This document shows positions 1-12,822 of a DNA stretch of 64,000 nucleotides, one piece after another. The notes under the pieces are model-generated. The model was not told the origin of the DNA. It worked only from the letters and a program-made list of their open reading frames with translations, and did no database searches. The DNA is taken from positions 187,142,437 to 187,206,436 of the forward strand of contig JARYHS010009186.1 in NCBI GenBank assembly GCA_031002005.1, in the 5' to 3' direction. A program made the translations under genes and the position numbers. The stretch comes from Vandiemenella viatica (Eukaryota; Arthropoda; Insecta; Orthoptera; Morabidae). Numbering within the stretch: the stretch's first letter is position 1; each line of letters begins with the position of its first letter.

Positions 1-2984
1 TCCAAGCACATGAAATTTGTCCCCAATATCGACCGTCCCGTGAATTTAAACGAAAACTATAAATATACTTGATATTGATTGTTAGTTGCGAAAGAAACAA
101 GCAAATTTTTTCTGCGTTTTTTGCTATATATTAGTGCTTTTTTTCCCTGAAAGTGCTCTTAGTTCAGAATAAATTGCATCTTAATGGACGGAGCAGTTAG
201 TATCTGTGGTAAATTCGATCGAAAAAAAAGCCACTGTAATATTGACTGAAGCGTTAACGTGGCGCGGGGGTGCAGCGTCACTGGAGGATAGAAAAGAGAG
301 AAGACGAAATACTGCTAAAACTGAGAAGCCTCCCATAAACTCTTGGATCCTACTGCGCAAGCACGGCGACCGTATTACTTTTTCCAAGACTTTGCGCTTT
401 TAACATTGTTTTTGCTGCTCTCAATATTTCATTCACTAATATTTCAAAGTTTTTATACTAGCTTGTGTTGCATACGTTTGCACAAATAGATCAGATAGAA
501 AACAATCCCGAATATCATAAATTAGTCACATCATAATTCCTGTTACGTAAGAGTTTAATACGATATCTTCAAGAGTAGGGCCTAGCATAATAGATTTAGA
601 ATGCCCATTAAAAAGTTAATTGATAGCTCTCAACAGGATTACGTTATTATCAAATATTTGTTGGCGTAGTGTAGACAACCAGCATATCTTACATTTTTTT
701 AAAGTTCTGAACATAATAGACTAGCCTTATTCTAAACGAGTGTTGAAAGTCTATTTTAATCTTCCGACTTTTGATGCATGGTAACAAGATAAATTCACTT
801 ATGCTGCTGGCAAATTTATGTAGGCCTATCTAAATACCTTCTGAATAAGCCTACTGAAATCGAATAAGTCACAGGACAAGTTTACATCGCGATGCTGTGA
901 ATCGATTATTGCGCGTGCGTTAGTCTAATTGCAGTTCATATTGAAGGTATATGATGAGATTAATTGTGATAACTTATGACGTGCGAACTAGGAATCCTGA
1001 TATTGGCAATGTTGTTACTGTGTTGAGGTGTTTCTGTTTAGTTTGATTTTGGAGCGGCAATATTAGTTCAGATTGTGGTTAGGTTGAAATGCGACCTGCA
1101 CCAGAATGATCTTGTTACAGCATAAGTCACACGGTAGTTAGTTATTATTAGTAAATAGCATTAGTAATTTCTTGAACGCCATGTTAGTAATGTGTATCGC
1201 GATCTAAATTACTCCTGTTTCCATCAGAACATACATGTAGAATGAAATGTTTAGAACATGTAATTTTTTATTGAATTAATGAGACAACTGGAGATATATT
1301 CATTGTCTACAAAATAACAATATGACCTTTAGTTTTTTGTGACTATAGGGAAAAAAGATTCTGTTTCGTCGTACACAATTCTTTTCATAAATTATTTATC
1401 AGCTTTCTTTCTTAAATTCTAATGTTATTAGGTAATACCAATTAAGGAATTTATAAATTTCACCAAATAAGACTTCATTATTAGGAATGTGAAATTTAAA
1501 AACTGGAAGAAATTCTCCGTCCCTCACTGTTCCACGTACATTTACAACAATTTTGGGAAATCCAATATGGCGACCTCCCTGTACCACTTCTCTCCTCCCG
1601 GCTTCACTTCAATGTTTGATGAAGAACCCTTGCGTTGTCTCCTTTCTTTTCTTTACTCCATGACAGAGTCTACTTCCTAATATGGAAATGTGATAAGCAT
1701 TGATTTTTGCGCCAAGTGACTTCCGTCTGGCCTATACATTTGAGTACAACAACACTGGAGTAGCGAATACTAACTGTGCGAAGCGTGACTCACACTTTCC
1801 AGGATTTTAATTAATTTGTGGCGTTGGTCTTCCTTACTTATATTCCGATAGAATTACTACATTTATGTATCGAAAATGATTTTAGCACTCAACAATAGAG
1901 GTTATTCGATCTGTGCTTTTTATAAGCCGAAAAATTGTGAAAGTTACAATTCCGAATTGCAAAACGGTCCCCTTAATTTCCGTCTAGGTGCCAAATTTAT
2001 CTTTGCAATTATATGAGCAGTATCAGGGTCTATGGATCTTCAGACTGGAGGCATCCTTTAGCAGTGATGTAGTAGCAGTGTCGTTAGTTCACACATACAA
2101 GGCAAAATTCGCCAGAGAGTAACAAGTGGTTCCTAGCCCTGCCGATAAAACTTCCAAACAAGTACTTAACTGTACCGTTTTGAACACAAAAATACTGATC
2201 GCAGACCCCCGACGCAATGAATAACAGAAGATTTTAAGTGAAAGCGCAACTTGTATTTACTCAGTTTACCGATAAGTAGAGGTATGTTTTGTAATCATGA
2301 AAATCCAGGGCAATTACAGAAATATGAAAACACGATACAGACCTAGCTGATGTTACTAAACATGCGTTATGATCCAAGTAACAACGAATGAAATAGTTTT
2401 TAATCACGTTTTTAAAGAATCGTTGAGAATGTCGGCAATTAGTTAGTTACCTTTCTGAGTAAAAGCGCTGGAAACTTTCGTAATCATTAATGGTAGTTGG
2501 TTGTAGATTGTTGTTTAACTCTGGTACTAGCGACTGATTCACTAACTTAATGCTCGTGAGAAATGGATGGTTCCCATTAGAGATTTCCTGCGAGGCATGA
2601 CGCACACTCCCGACTCGCGTGTCTGCTACTTATCTGCAACTCCGCTGAAGAAATGACTGCCGGGAGCTCGGGAGTTTATCATGAAACGACGTTTACTCAA
2701 CACAGAAACAGTCCAAACTCTAAACATTTCGAAATGTTTTGGAGTTCCACACACGAAACTCGAATACTAAAGCAGCCAACTATAGTGGTTGCTTTCAAGT
2801 ATCTTCAAAATACTACGAATGGTATGTGTCGATCACTGGCTTCTTGATTTTGTGGCTCTTCTTAGCTACACGTACATTTTCTACAACGACATTTCAAAGA
2901 CGCTTTACTCATCAGGTAAAGGGAGGAAGATAAATCACTGTACAGTTGCGAGAATGAAAGACATACTGACCAGGTGGGAACTGC
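1..2984. other. Upstream flank, no gene seen
   Basis: AT-rich sequence with only short open frames (under 80 codons) that lack recognisable domains or splice context. I see no repeat family shared with the rest of the window. It may be intergenic or part of a long 5' untranslated intron of the V-ATPase gene. Confidence 0.5.
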
Positions 2985-3226
2985 TTACCGAGCGTGGTAG
3001 GTGAACGGCAACGCTCAGACCTCGCATTCGGGAGGACGTGAGTTTGAATCCCCTTCCAGCCATCCAAATTTGGGTTTTCCATGGTTTCCCCAAATCACTC
3101 CAGTCGAATGCCGGGATGATTCCTTTGAAAAGACCATGGCCGAATTCCTTCCCGTTCCTTGTCCCCAATCCCATACCGCCTGTTATGACCTTAGCCGTCG
3201 ACGAGGCTTAAAGCAGTAAAAAAAAA
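2985..3226 (+). mobile_element. tRNA-derived SINE, near full length
   Basis: Starts with a tRNA-like head (A-box-like segment near 2998, B-box-like GTTTGAATCCCC near 3042). It continues into the central block shared by the other copies in this window (TTTTCCATGGTTTCC, then CCGGGATGATTCC) and ends in GTCGACGAGGCTTAAAGC followed by an A-run. The B box carries a substitution (TTTGAATCC for TTCGAATCC), so it is probably inactive. Confidence 0.85.
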
Positions 3227-6174
3227 TTAGAAAATTAGGAAGAACTTCTTTTCCTATTCCACTTGATCTTGAACAAAAGACGACCGACACACAATTTTGA
3301 AGAGCTTTTGTCATCAGGGATAATGATGTGTCCAATTCTTCGAGTCCCGATGGGTAGCTCTTCACTTCAGATGAATATGATTTTGGTGGTACGAGGATGT
3401 AAACCCCTCTGTGCTTCAAAAGAGTAATTGTCACAAGACGTGAAAATACCCTTTTGCTACGTTGTAGGTTAACGGAAGTTCGCATTAAATGATACAATTT
3501 GTTGGAATCGATCACACGAAGTAAGAGATGAATAGTACTGAAATAATTCTGAGAATAAGGAAGGACGTTTTGATCTGGCATAAGGGATAGTGCGGCAGTG
3601 GTGAACCTGGAAAAATATATTAATTTAAACAGACGAGGAGAATCAGATTTTAAGTGAAATTAGTTATATATTGAAAAAATACAGTGAAATAAGTAACTTT
3701 TTATCCTGTTATCGCTTTAAAGTATACTGGCGCAAACTTTCATCCGTCTCACTGGTTCGTTGAGAAAGTTTTATGTGGCCTATAGTTTCGGTTGTCGAGA
3801 GTACAGTTTATAGTCGAGATTTTGTAAGTATCTTCTTGGCGAAATTTTTAACTATTTAAAAAATGTTTTATTGTTAATTTTGTATGGAAGTTAATAGTAA
3901 TGACTTCTACGTTGACATCCACTTCTTCTCGACCAATACCAGCAAAATAAGTATAACACGCTAGATACTGAACGGCTGAGTTGGTTTAGTATTAACTTCC
4001 GCACATCCGGAGGTGCTACCAAGCCGGCATTTGGTTGTTACTTTTTCCAGGCTCAAAAATTAGGATCAAGATTTAAATCTGAATGCTTATCACGCATTCA
4101 AAAATTTTCTGCCTCTCTGTTTGAGACTGTGACATGTTTTTTACTTCTTCTATAAACACAAGATATATAAGTTGATGTTGACACTGAAACCTTGTGGTGA
4201 ATCACGTCAGCCCAAATTTTTGTTTTTTTTTTTTTTTAATATTCTTATTAATTTTTCGTTTTTTATTTATGTTAAATTTTTTTTTCTTAAACATATTTAT
4301 AGAGACATAAGATACGTGAAGCTTCACACCATTCAAAAATTCCAAAAGTGGAATATTTGACAAGTAAAGCCTGCATCTCTTCGCGGCCTTGCCAGTCGTT
4401 TCCTTGTGGGGGACGGAATTCACCTTGTTTCGAGCAACGCGGTCACTGCCGAGCTGCTCGCTCTGACCTTAACAAACAGGGTTAACAGCCTCGCCAGTGG
4501 CTCTCGTGACGTCTGCGCAGGCTACAGCCCCGGCGAGTGGTGCTTCATCTTACACGGCAATTAAGTCGCTGTATTACGTCCTCTGGCGCACGTTGGACAG
4601 AAGTAAAAGTTCATTGCCAAGTCACTCTGCGAGGAGAAAGTGCAATATGCAGCGTTTATCCAGTTTCGCGATACCTCTGTTCAACATCATCAACTTGAAT
4701 GTTACTCCATACATTAGGGTTACCAACTTCATCAATGAAACAATTATGAATTCTTTCCTTGTTACTAATCTCCCGATTGGTTTAGCGCAATCCTCTATAT
4801 TTCTCGTTTCATATGTGTGATCCCATTGTGATATTTTTGATCTATCAGACGGATATCCACGTAATTGTAACAAAGTCTAGTAGAGACCTGGCAAACTTCG
4901 CAGCCACTTGTCTTTGTCTTCTGTAGTTCCCCCTTCAGCAATAACACCCCTCTTTTCTACAGACGCATTAAATAATGATGCATGTTCTAAAATGTGGCGG
5001 AACATCGTTTCTCTTCTCTCTTCACAAACTCCTTTCGTCGCCCATAAATTACATAGCATTTTAATTCCCCACTTTACGTACCCACATAAAATTCAACATT
5101 CTTCTAAAGCAAAACATTTCAAATTTTATATATTTTTTTCCTGTTTCTGAAATAAAAGTTAATAAATTCGTGTACGGTAGATAGCAAAATTAACCTTGTC
5201 TTAACCCAGCAACTGGAAAATTCGTGTAAATAACCTGGAATAAGTTGTTGTTGATTTATATCTCCGGACTGTTCTTATAAGGAATCAAAGCGAACATACA
5301 TAATACTAATCCTAATCCTTATTTCACCTTTAACCTAATCACTAACGCGATGTCCCAGTAGGGCAGCGAATATCATAACTGGAGTAAAAACTTTCAATAA
5401 TGACCCAGATCACGGTACAACATAGTGAAAATAACTATGTAACGAAACTAAGAAACATTTGGTAACATTGACCACAGGTTCATGCCTCCTATATATATGC
5501 AAACGAATAGTTTCACCCGTAACAAAGTAAAACCTGATGCATTCCTTATTCGCCAAGGTGAAATTAGCTTGTAGCTCAGCGCGAAATACTGTAGTGGTTA
5601 TTGATCTGCTGAAAAGATTTTTTTTTTATCTGTAATTCAGTTTGACTAAGTTTATCAAGTATTCATTACAGATTTTCACAAATCCTTTAAACCATTTCGC
5701 GCAATACTGTTTGATAAAATTCGAATTCTTAATATTTCCAGTGATTAATCTGACACTATTGTGAGATAATATGCGCTCTCTTTGTTCGAGAGTAAGCGAT
5801 CAATCACTCACATTCTTAACGGGAATGTCTTCAGATGTTCTTCATATTTAATTTCTCCTTAATGACTCGCTGTTGCATCATTGTTTTTGCAGAATTACTG
5901 CGCTCTGATTTCAGAATCTCACACGCAGAGACTGTATGATCAGATAACCATATCGCATATCGCTGGCTATCACATAATACTGCTGAAGATCACTTGAGTT
6001 TGCTTTCCTTGAAACGAATGCTCTTAAGTCTGATTATTAGTCACGCGATCGCTGTTGTCTGTATTACACTGTATTAAAACGTTAAGAAAATAGGTATTAT
6101 CCAGTAACAACGCTGAAAATTTATCTAATTTCTAAGTACTCTGACATATTTTGCGCCTCGTTTTCTTCCTATGA
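3227..6174. other. No gene seen; one LINE remnant inside
   Basis: Mostly unique AT-rich sequence. A 132-codon frame on the - strand at 3183-3581 overlaps the SINE tail and has no recognisable domain. A relatively GC-rich patch lies near 4380-4640. A weak LINE fragment is listed separately at 4870-5058. Confidence 0.5.
4870..5058 (-). mobile_element. Weak LINE ORF2 C-terminal fragment
   Basis: The - strand translation contains RRETMFRHILEHASLFN, then an EGG..EDKDKW segment. This resembles the post-reverse-transcriptase tail of the LINE at 57363-58010 ([16 protein letters not shown]). Similarity is low and the element is truncated at both sides. Confidence 0.3.
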
Positions 6175-6300
6175 CCGAGACTGGTGCACGAGTGGTAAAC
6201 GCTCACGCCTGGCATTCAGGAGAACGCAGGTTAAAAATCCTGCCCGACAATCCTCATTTCAGTTTTTCATAGTTTCGGAAATCATTCGAGGCGAAAACAT
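6175..6300 (+). mobile_element. SINE, 5' half only
   Basis: The tRNA-like head (CGAGTGGTAAACGCTCACGCC, then a damaged B box near 6228) is followed by a diverged start of the central block (TTTTTCATAGTTTCGG). Homology to the other copies stops near 6300, so the 3' half is missing or replaced. Confidence 0.65.
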
Positions 6301-7841
6301 GCTCACTGATAGAGTATGAGTAATTCATGAGCACATCAAAGTTTTTCTGATGCCTCCGTACATTGACTTGCTTTCTTGTGTTCAATGTTGAATTTTTTGA
6401 ATTCCAACCATTATTATTTTCAGTTTAAAAAGGGACTCAACGAATAAATCTGTCTGGTCATTAATCGGCTGATTGTAGTCATTGTCATATGCTGTGAATT
6501 AATTCTGAAGACAAAATCGCTAATTTAAAGGCATTAGCTGGCTTCCCTTCTGCAACTGTACTTGCTCTTAAATGATAAAACAGAGTAGGTACCAAACTGT
6601 GGCGAGATATCTGGAGACAGGAGCCTATTCTTTCGTCATTCTAGCATCACGATTAAATTGTGAGTTGTTATAGTTTAGTGTGTTGGTAAAATTGGAGAAC
6701 CAAGGAACTAGGAAGCTGTTGATAGCTTAAACTACCCATTTTCGAATCCCTTTGAAATCTAGAATTTTTCCTCGAATATGTACATCCAGAACTTGTTTCC
6801 AGGGCTTACTAAGACAGTTGCACTATCACTGCCGAAGGCGAACTGCTTGAAAAGTAAAGTTGGAACGTAGGGCTGTGAACTACTACATAGTGAGAATGGG
6901 AAGAAATTCCAAACTTGTGTTCCACTAAGGCCTGTATGTTGTGAAACGTGAATAATACATTAAATTTTTGTTATCAGCTGAAGTGTAATGGTTCCAGTCA
7001 TGACACAGTAATCGCAGTCATGATTTCAGTAGGCTTACAGAAGTGACCCAAGTCACGTGTTTGACCACAGTGTGGCATGTAAGTACGTCACGGTTGTTGA
7101 ATGTGCCACTCAATAATGTAAGGTTGACATGCGGTTAACCAAAGACAGTTAGGGCAGTGACATTCTACCGTAAACTGGAAATATCGCGTGGCGCAAGGTT
7201 TCTGTTGACCACAGTTTGCAGATATTTTATTTACCAGCCTTTGCAGTTGGCTTCGGATACTGTAGATGTTCGGATTTTAGTGGAGGCTGTGTATTTGTAG
7301 AAATGCAGCCTATACTACAGTGAGAAACAACATTCTTTATTACAGCATAAGACACAATGAATTTAGATTTTCATAATTTAAGATGCCTTTACTAATGTCC
7401 TTTTACTGACGTCACTACTACTGCCCTCATCTTTGCCTTCGCTATTAACCCTGTGCAGCAAAAAAAAAAAAAAAAATACACACACAAACACACTAAATGT
7501 ATTGTAAGAAATTCTCACAGTTCTAATTACAATACTTTCATATGTCTGGTGTTCCTCCAGTCCTCTAAAACATTTGATTTACGTATTTCACGCATTTCAT
7601 TGCACTATACTTTTTAAAAACGTCCATTATTACGTGGTCAACTACAATATTAACAAAATTGAAAATTACTGTGTTAATCTTTGATGTAATATGATCTTTG
7701 GATACAATCTGTACTGGTTGTTTATTGCTCCGTTCACCCTTCACATTGTCAGAAGACATACCACCGTTTTTTAGTTGGATCCTAAAGCTTTCAGACTGTG
7801 AAAACTGCATTCCAATCGGTTCTGGAATTTTTGCGTGATAA

Positions 7842-7842
<1 letters not shown>

Positions 7843-7886
<44 letters not shown>
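7843..7886 (+). repeat. A(44) homopolymer
   Basis: Uninterrupted run of 44 A residues. It may be the tail of a retroposon whose body is no longer recognisable, or simple polymerase slippage. Confidence 0.95.
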
Positions 7887-7888
<2 letters not shown>

Positions 7889-8050
7889 ATGAAACTATCG
7901 TTTAAAGGATTATATGTGTGGTGATAAGTTAAGGTTTATGAAGGAAAACAATTATCTTGTTGGTGGCAAAGAGAAGCAAACGTAGCAATTTGTGTTTTCC
8001 ACTCAAGTTATATGTTTTCACGCTTTATATTAGCTTGACCTGTATAAATG

Positions 8051-8310
8051 CAATGGAATCTTTTAATTCAATTTTCACCCACTTTCATACGTCCGAATTA
8101 TTTGAAATTATGCACATATGTTAACATCCGATGAAAATATAATATTTTCATAGTCCTACTATTTTCATTATTTTGTCTTTAACAACAGAAAAGTAGTTGA
8201 ATGTAACAGAATCTTCGAATTCAATTTTCACTCACTTCCAGGCGTCCAAATTGTTCGAAATTTTGCACACGTATTATGATTCGATTACAATACAATAATT
8301 TCATAGCTAT
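8051..8310. repeat. Two-unit tandem duplication, period about 153 bp
   Basis: Two diverged units share GGAATCTT/AGAATCTT, AATTCAATTTTCAC, CACTT, CGTCCRAATT and TTCATAG blocks in the same order, offset by about 153 bases (for example GAATC at 8056 and at 8209). No coding potential is seen. They may be remains of a short minisatellite or of a transposon with internal repeats. Confidence 0.7.
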
Positions 8311-9100
8311 GTCGTTATCAGAGTGTAGTGTAACAATTGTAAGAAACTACTGCCAGAACGTACGTACTATCATGCAACACGCATCTGTACGGTATTAAAA
8401 TGAGAAATAAGTGAGGTAAGTGAAGAATTTTTTAAAATATGTAGTTTCATTTCATTGAGTTTTTACAAAAATTTGGATAATGTTAGGAACATTCGATGTG
8501 TAAACTTCTTTATCCAAACATATAGCATCGACATTGTTTATCAGAGAACTTCGCTGTTATGTCTAGCTGCAATTCTTTGAGTACCAAACTTCGTGTAGGG
8601 CAAAACCTCTTGTTGCCTCTTATGTGATTGCTTGTGTTGGTTGTGGCTTAATATGTTGAAAGATATAAATCACAGATACCACACGATCGTTTAATTAAGT
8701 ATGCTGAAGCCATATTTTGTCAAAGCCTCAAAGGCGTTATTGGCTTTTCGGCGTACAGTATGTCAAAGAGGCCGGCGTGCGGCACTGTAAGAACAGCCAC
8801 CGTGAATTCGCTCGGCCGCCACGTGGCAAAAAGCGATGCAAATTATACATATGACGTCACGAACCTTATGACTCATCCCCCAGTCACACTTTATTGACCC
8901 ACTCCCTTCCCCCCTTAACATGGGACGTAATTTACGGATGGCTTCTTACCTCAAAAATATTACTTAAGTTGATAGTCTTGAAGTTCTGTTTCATCCATAT
9001 TGCGTTTATCTACAATATTTAATTTAAGACGTAATTTACAGTTATTAACTTTTAAGGTTTAATACACCGCTGTTTACAAAGGCGAAGATTGAATAACACT

Positions 9101-9317
9101 CCGCCGAGCATTGTAGGTGAGCGGTAATGCTCGGGACGATATGGGTTCGAATCCCCATCCGGCCATTCTGATTTCGTCTATCCATGGTTTCCAAACGAAT
9201 GCCGGGATGGTCTCCTCAAAAGGCGATGTCCGAAATCGTTCTCGTTTTTGCCCCCAGTTCTTTTCCGCCTCTAACGATTTCAACGTCGACTAGGTGTAAA
9301 GCCATAGTAAAAAAATT
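9101..9317 (+). mobile_element. tRNA-derived SINE, internal deletion
   Basis: Intact B-box-like GGTTCGAATCC at about 9145. The central block follows with a small deletion between CATGGTTTCC and CGAATGCCGGGATGG. It ends AACGTCGACTAGGTGTAAAGCC plus a short A-run. Confidence 0.85.
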
Positions 9318-9784
9318 GGTAATTTTCTCAAATTGTTTTTGTTATGTTCGTACAAGTATCACTCTGAGGTATGGTGGGTCTTTCAGCTACCTACACTATG
9401 CAGATCAAGTTAGATGTACAATACGGTTGAGATCTAAGGACTGAAACAGTCTGCTTTGTAATTTCAAACTTGGTCAGGAACGGTTTTACATACGCTGTGA
9501 CATACGTAAAGTGATTGTAGAGACATTTGTAGTAGACATTGTGAGATTTCTCACACAATATAACCAAGTTACGTTGAATGCTTTTCCTCAGATGTAATGG
9601 GTCTATGGATCCGTTTTGCTGTCTCTAGTTTCTCATACTTCAAGTCACCATCATGAAAAGCCACCTCTTTTTCATCTCATTTATTGAGATTGTTTATTCT
9701 GTGTTTCTTGCAGCCGAAGAAAATGTATTCTCTTGTTGTTTGCCTCCTACTGATAAATATTTCTGAACACAACGCTCCCCGTAT

Positions 9785-9973
9785 GACCATCCAGATTTAG
9801 GTTTTCCATGGTTTCCAAAAATCTCTCCAGAGGACGGGAAGGAATTCTGCGATGCCATTTTTTGAAGGAACCATCCTTCAAAAAGGCTATTGGCCATTTC
9901 CTTACCGTCCTTGGCCCCCAGTCCTTTTCTGCCTTCAGTGACGTCGACGAGGCGTAAAACCGGAATAAAAATA
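9785..9973 (+). mobile_element. SINE, 5' truncated
   Basis: Begins at ACCATCCAGATTTAGG, so the tRNA-like head is missing. It continues through the central block, which carries a short local inversion or duplication around 9836-9885 (GGAAGGAATTC, GAAGGAACCATCCTTC). It ends GACGTCGACGAGGCGTAAAAC. Confidence 0.75.
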
Positions 9974-10394
9974 ATTGCGCCGCGTTGGATTAGGTCTTGC
10001 AGCATCACGATGGGGATATCTGGTTTGTGCCCCGGTGGTGACAGAAATCTTAATAATCGGGACATGCCATCTGGGATAGGAAAGAATGTGGCGCATGATT
10101 CATAATCATCAGATTGTGTACCACAGTCCTGGGTTAAATCCCAAACCTTCCCGTAGTACGTCTGGATTAAGGGTATACAAAATTGTTGACGGAATTTGTA
10201 AAATCGGCTAGACCCGTGGGTGTCTTTCTAAATAGTAGGAAAAAAGGAAATAAGTGAAGAAAACAACTTAGGAAGTAGGCTGTATTGTGACTGTTGGGAT
10301 TAAGATATTGAATCAGTACGGGAAGTATGGTGGATTGCATGAAGCCGGACAGGGTTAACCATCCTCCTCCATCCCCCCCCCCTCCCCCTCCCTT

Positions 10395-10440
10395 GCTTAT
10401 GGCATTACGCCTCGTCGACGTCGAGGTCATTAGAGGCGGG
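10395..10440 (-). mobile_element. SINE 3' fragment
   Basis: Reverse complement of the SINE tail: CTTATGGCATTACGCC then TCGTCGACGTCGAGGTCATT on the + strand. The rest of the element is absent. It abuts a C/T-rich low-complexity stretch at 10373-10393. Confidence 0.75.
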
Positions 10441-11225
10441 GCGTACAAGAGATTGATGACAAAAATAGAAGGGATTATCAGTCTCAATATTCGGGAAAGA
10501 TGTTTGTTCACCTGTTTCTCACTCTAAACTTTCCACTGTATCTTCTTTCTCACTTTGCGGCAGAGACAACGCCACGAGACTTCAGGCTCGGTCCCTGCCG
10601 TTGCGCAACATGCGAGTACGTACAACTCGACTGCTGTGGACACTTCCCACGAAACTAACCGATAAGGACCAAGAATCTGCTCCTCTGATTGGTTTATCTG
10701 TGACAGGACAGGATTTGTGAAATTAGTTCATGCAGGCCAAACAATTCAACGTTATCTTGCAGAGATAATCATCGTTCGGCGCAGTATCTCTTACAGCTAT
10801 TACCTGAAGAGTTGCCAAATGTGTTCTGTTTAATTTTTTCTTTTTTGCTCTTCCTGTCAATCCTACTTATATTACAAACATGAAGAGCCTGCAGTTCTCT
10901 CTTATCGTTAATTATTTATTTAAAAACTAAAATAAATCAAGTAATTGCTGTTTTTCAGTATAGTCACAAGCCACTACTTTTCCGGTATTTTGCATACAAC
11001 TCGCAGCTGTCGATTTTTGGGGCATCAAGAATGAGCTTCAAGCTTAGCACATTATTAGCCACCTATGGAACTTTGCCAGCTTATGCTGATATGACAACGT
11101 TTCTACAGACAGTTTTAAAAGCCTTCCATAATTTATTAATTTATGTAAGAGAACTAACAATAATTCGCTCTCCCACATCAGATGCGCTATTAGTTCACTC
11201 TTACGAGTTAGATGATAGTGCAAGC
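10441..11225. other. No gene seen
   Basis: Includes a relatively GC-rich patch near 10560-10680 with no splice-linked coding frame. Otherwise AT-rich unique sequence. Confidence 0.45.
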
Positions 11226-11467
11226 TACCAAGCGTGGAGGTGTAACTGTTAGCGTTCTGGCCTCGCATTCGGGAGGACGGCGGTTCGAATCCCCGTCCGG
11301 GCATCCAGATTTGGGTTTTCCATGGTTTCTCAGATCACTCCAGGCAAATACCGGGATGCTTCCTTCAAAAGGTCATGGCCGAATTCCTTCCCATTCCTTG
11401 CCCCCCATCCTTTCCCATCTCTAAAGACCTCACTGTTAAGAGACGTTAAGCAGTTATTAAAAAAAAA
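11226..11467 (+). mobile_element. tRNA-derived SINE, near full length
   Basis: Head GCGTGGAGGTGTAACTGTTA, B-box GGTTCGAATCCCC at about 11282, full central block, and an unusual 3' end (CACTGTTAAGAGACGTTAAGC) before the A-run. The altered 3' end differs from the GACGTCGACGAGGCG ending of the other copies. Confidence 0.85.
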
Positions 11468-12748
11468 GATAGTGCAAACTAGTTGATAAATCCGTATGGT
11501 ATTAGTGCAAGTTGCCAAGCATTCCACCTGTCATGGCTGGAAAGTGGAATCTAAACCATCTGATAGAAACGAAGGAAAGCCCCTAAAAATTCCTGGCCTC
11601 ACCGGGATTCTAACACTCTAAGCTCATTATTGGATGACTTGAAATATTGGTTTCCACGCTCTTAAGCTCTGATAAAAATTTCTGAATTTCCTTTCTTAGG
11701 AGCTAACTTTATTTTATAATCTAAATTCGAATGAAGCTCGTAAAGAAGAAGATTCAAATTACGCAGGAAATGTGGGAGAGTAATATTCGAAAATTGGTAC
11801 ACTGAACATTTTCTTTTCTTTTATGACAGGGTTGGGGATGCAGCAACAGCTTGAAATGCGGTAATACACAAACTATAGAGGACAGTGCATGGTACTATGA
11901 AATGTTAGAAGGGGCCAGACTATTCTAAGGCTATTCGTTGGTTTCATTCTTCATGTACTAATAGTATGATAATAATCTAGTGTTCATTATTAATTTCAGG
12001 AATTAACCACACGCGAATAATTTACTGTTGTAGTTTGTTCCACTTACTCCTTGTAACAGTTTGTCTATGCAGTTAGTACAAATATTACTTTCACTTTAGC
12101 TTTCCTTGGCATTTGATCTGAAATCATTCTGAGCTCATTTTGCATGTCCTTTATTTATTCAAGTACGGCTAATGACGGCTCACCCTACGATGCTTTTTCT
12201 AGCAACATGAAAAAATGACTGACTTAGCTATCTAAATACTCAACAGCTTGTTGTAATCAGAAAGTACAATTCTTTACATTCTTCCAAACAATGTTTTTAC
12301 TCACAGTACACACTAAAAACTTAATACATGCAACTCATTCACATTATCAGTTTCGACTCTATGCGTTTATCGGTGACAAAACGATTCAGTGCGACAGAAT
12401 TAATATCGGTCTTACCAGTCCAGTTCTTCACTTGTTTCTTACGCAGTCTCCGTTTATTCAGTGAGTGCGAATCAATATATGTTTTATACACTCCATACTA
12501 GTTGATGTACTTCCTCTAATTTAAACAGTCTTTAATTGGTTTCACGCTATATTAATTTATTACATGCATTAGGGCCCATATGGCTCTTTCTGTTCTAGGC
12601 CAAAACCTTCCACGTACACTGTGCCCACAATGCTTTGAAAATTTGCTACTGGTTCTAAAGGTTGCATTTTCTATTGTTTGGATGCAGCAGATATGTTTGG
12701 AGTAATAACCATGGCCAAACTCCAATCATATTATTGACGACCTATGCT

Positions 12749-12822
12749 TTTATCTTATGGCTTTACTCCTCATCGACGGGAAAGGAATGGGGACAAGGAG
12801 AGGAAAGGAGTTCGGTCATGGA
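12749..12822 (-). mobile_element. SINE 3' fragment with internal deletion
   Basis: The + strand reads TTTATCTTATGGCTTTACTC, then CTCATCGACGGGAAAGGAAT, then GGGGACAAGG and GGTCATGG. This is the reverse complement of the SINE tail joined to part of the central block, with the roughly 25 bases between them missing. The tail ending ATAAGATAAA matches the copy at 35627-35850. Confidence 0.6.

Larger units (their letters stand above)
6301..9100. other. No gene seen; homopolymer and tandem duplication inside
   Basis: No coding signal. A (CA)-rich patch follows an A-run near 7460-7496. A 44-base A-run and a two-unit tandem duplication are listed separately. A moderately GC-rich patch at about 8740-8900 has no other evidence of function. 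Confidence 0.5.

Noticed and set aside
206..403. 65-codon frame near the left edge on the + strand and 68 codons opposite
   Set aside because: Overlapping frames on both strands, with no domain, signal peptide or splice context. Expected by chance.
3183..3581. 132-codon - strand frame
   Set aside because: Its C-terminal codons lie in a SINE tail, and the rest has no recognisable family or exon-like borders.
10327..10527. Proline-rich small frame
   Set aside because: Translation of a C/T low-complexity run next to a SINE fragment.
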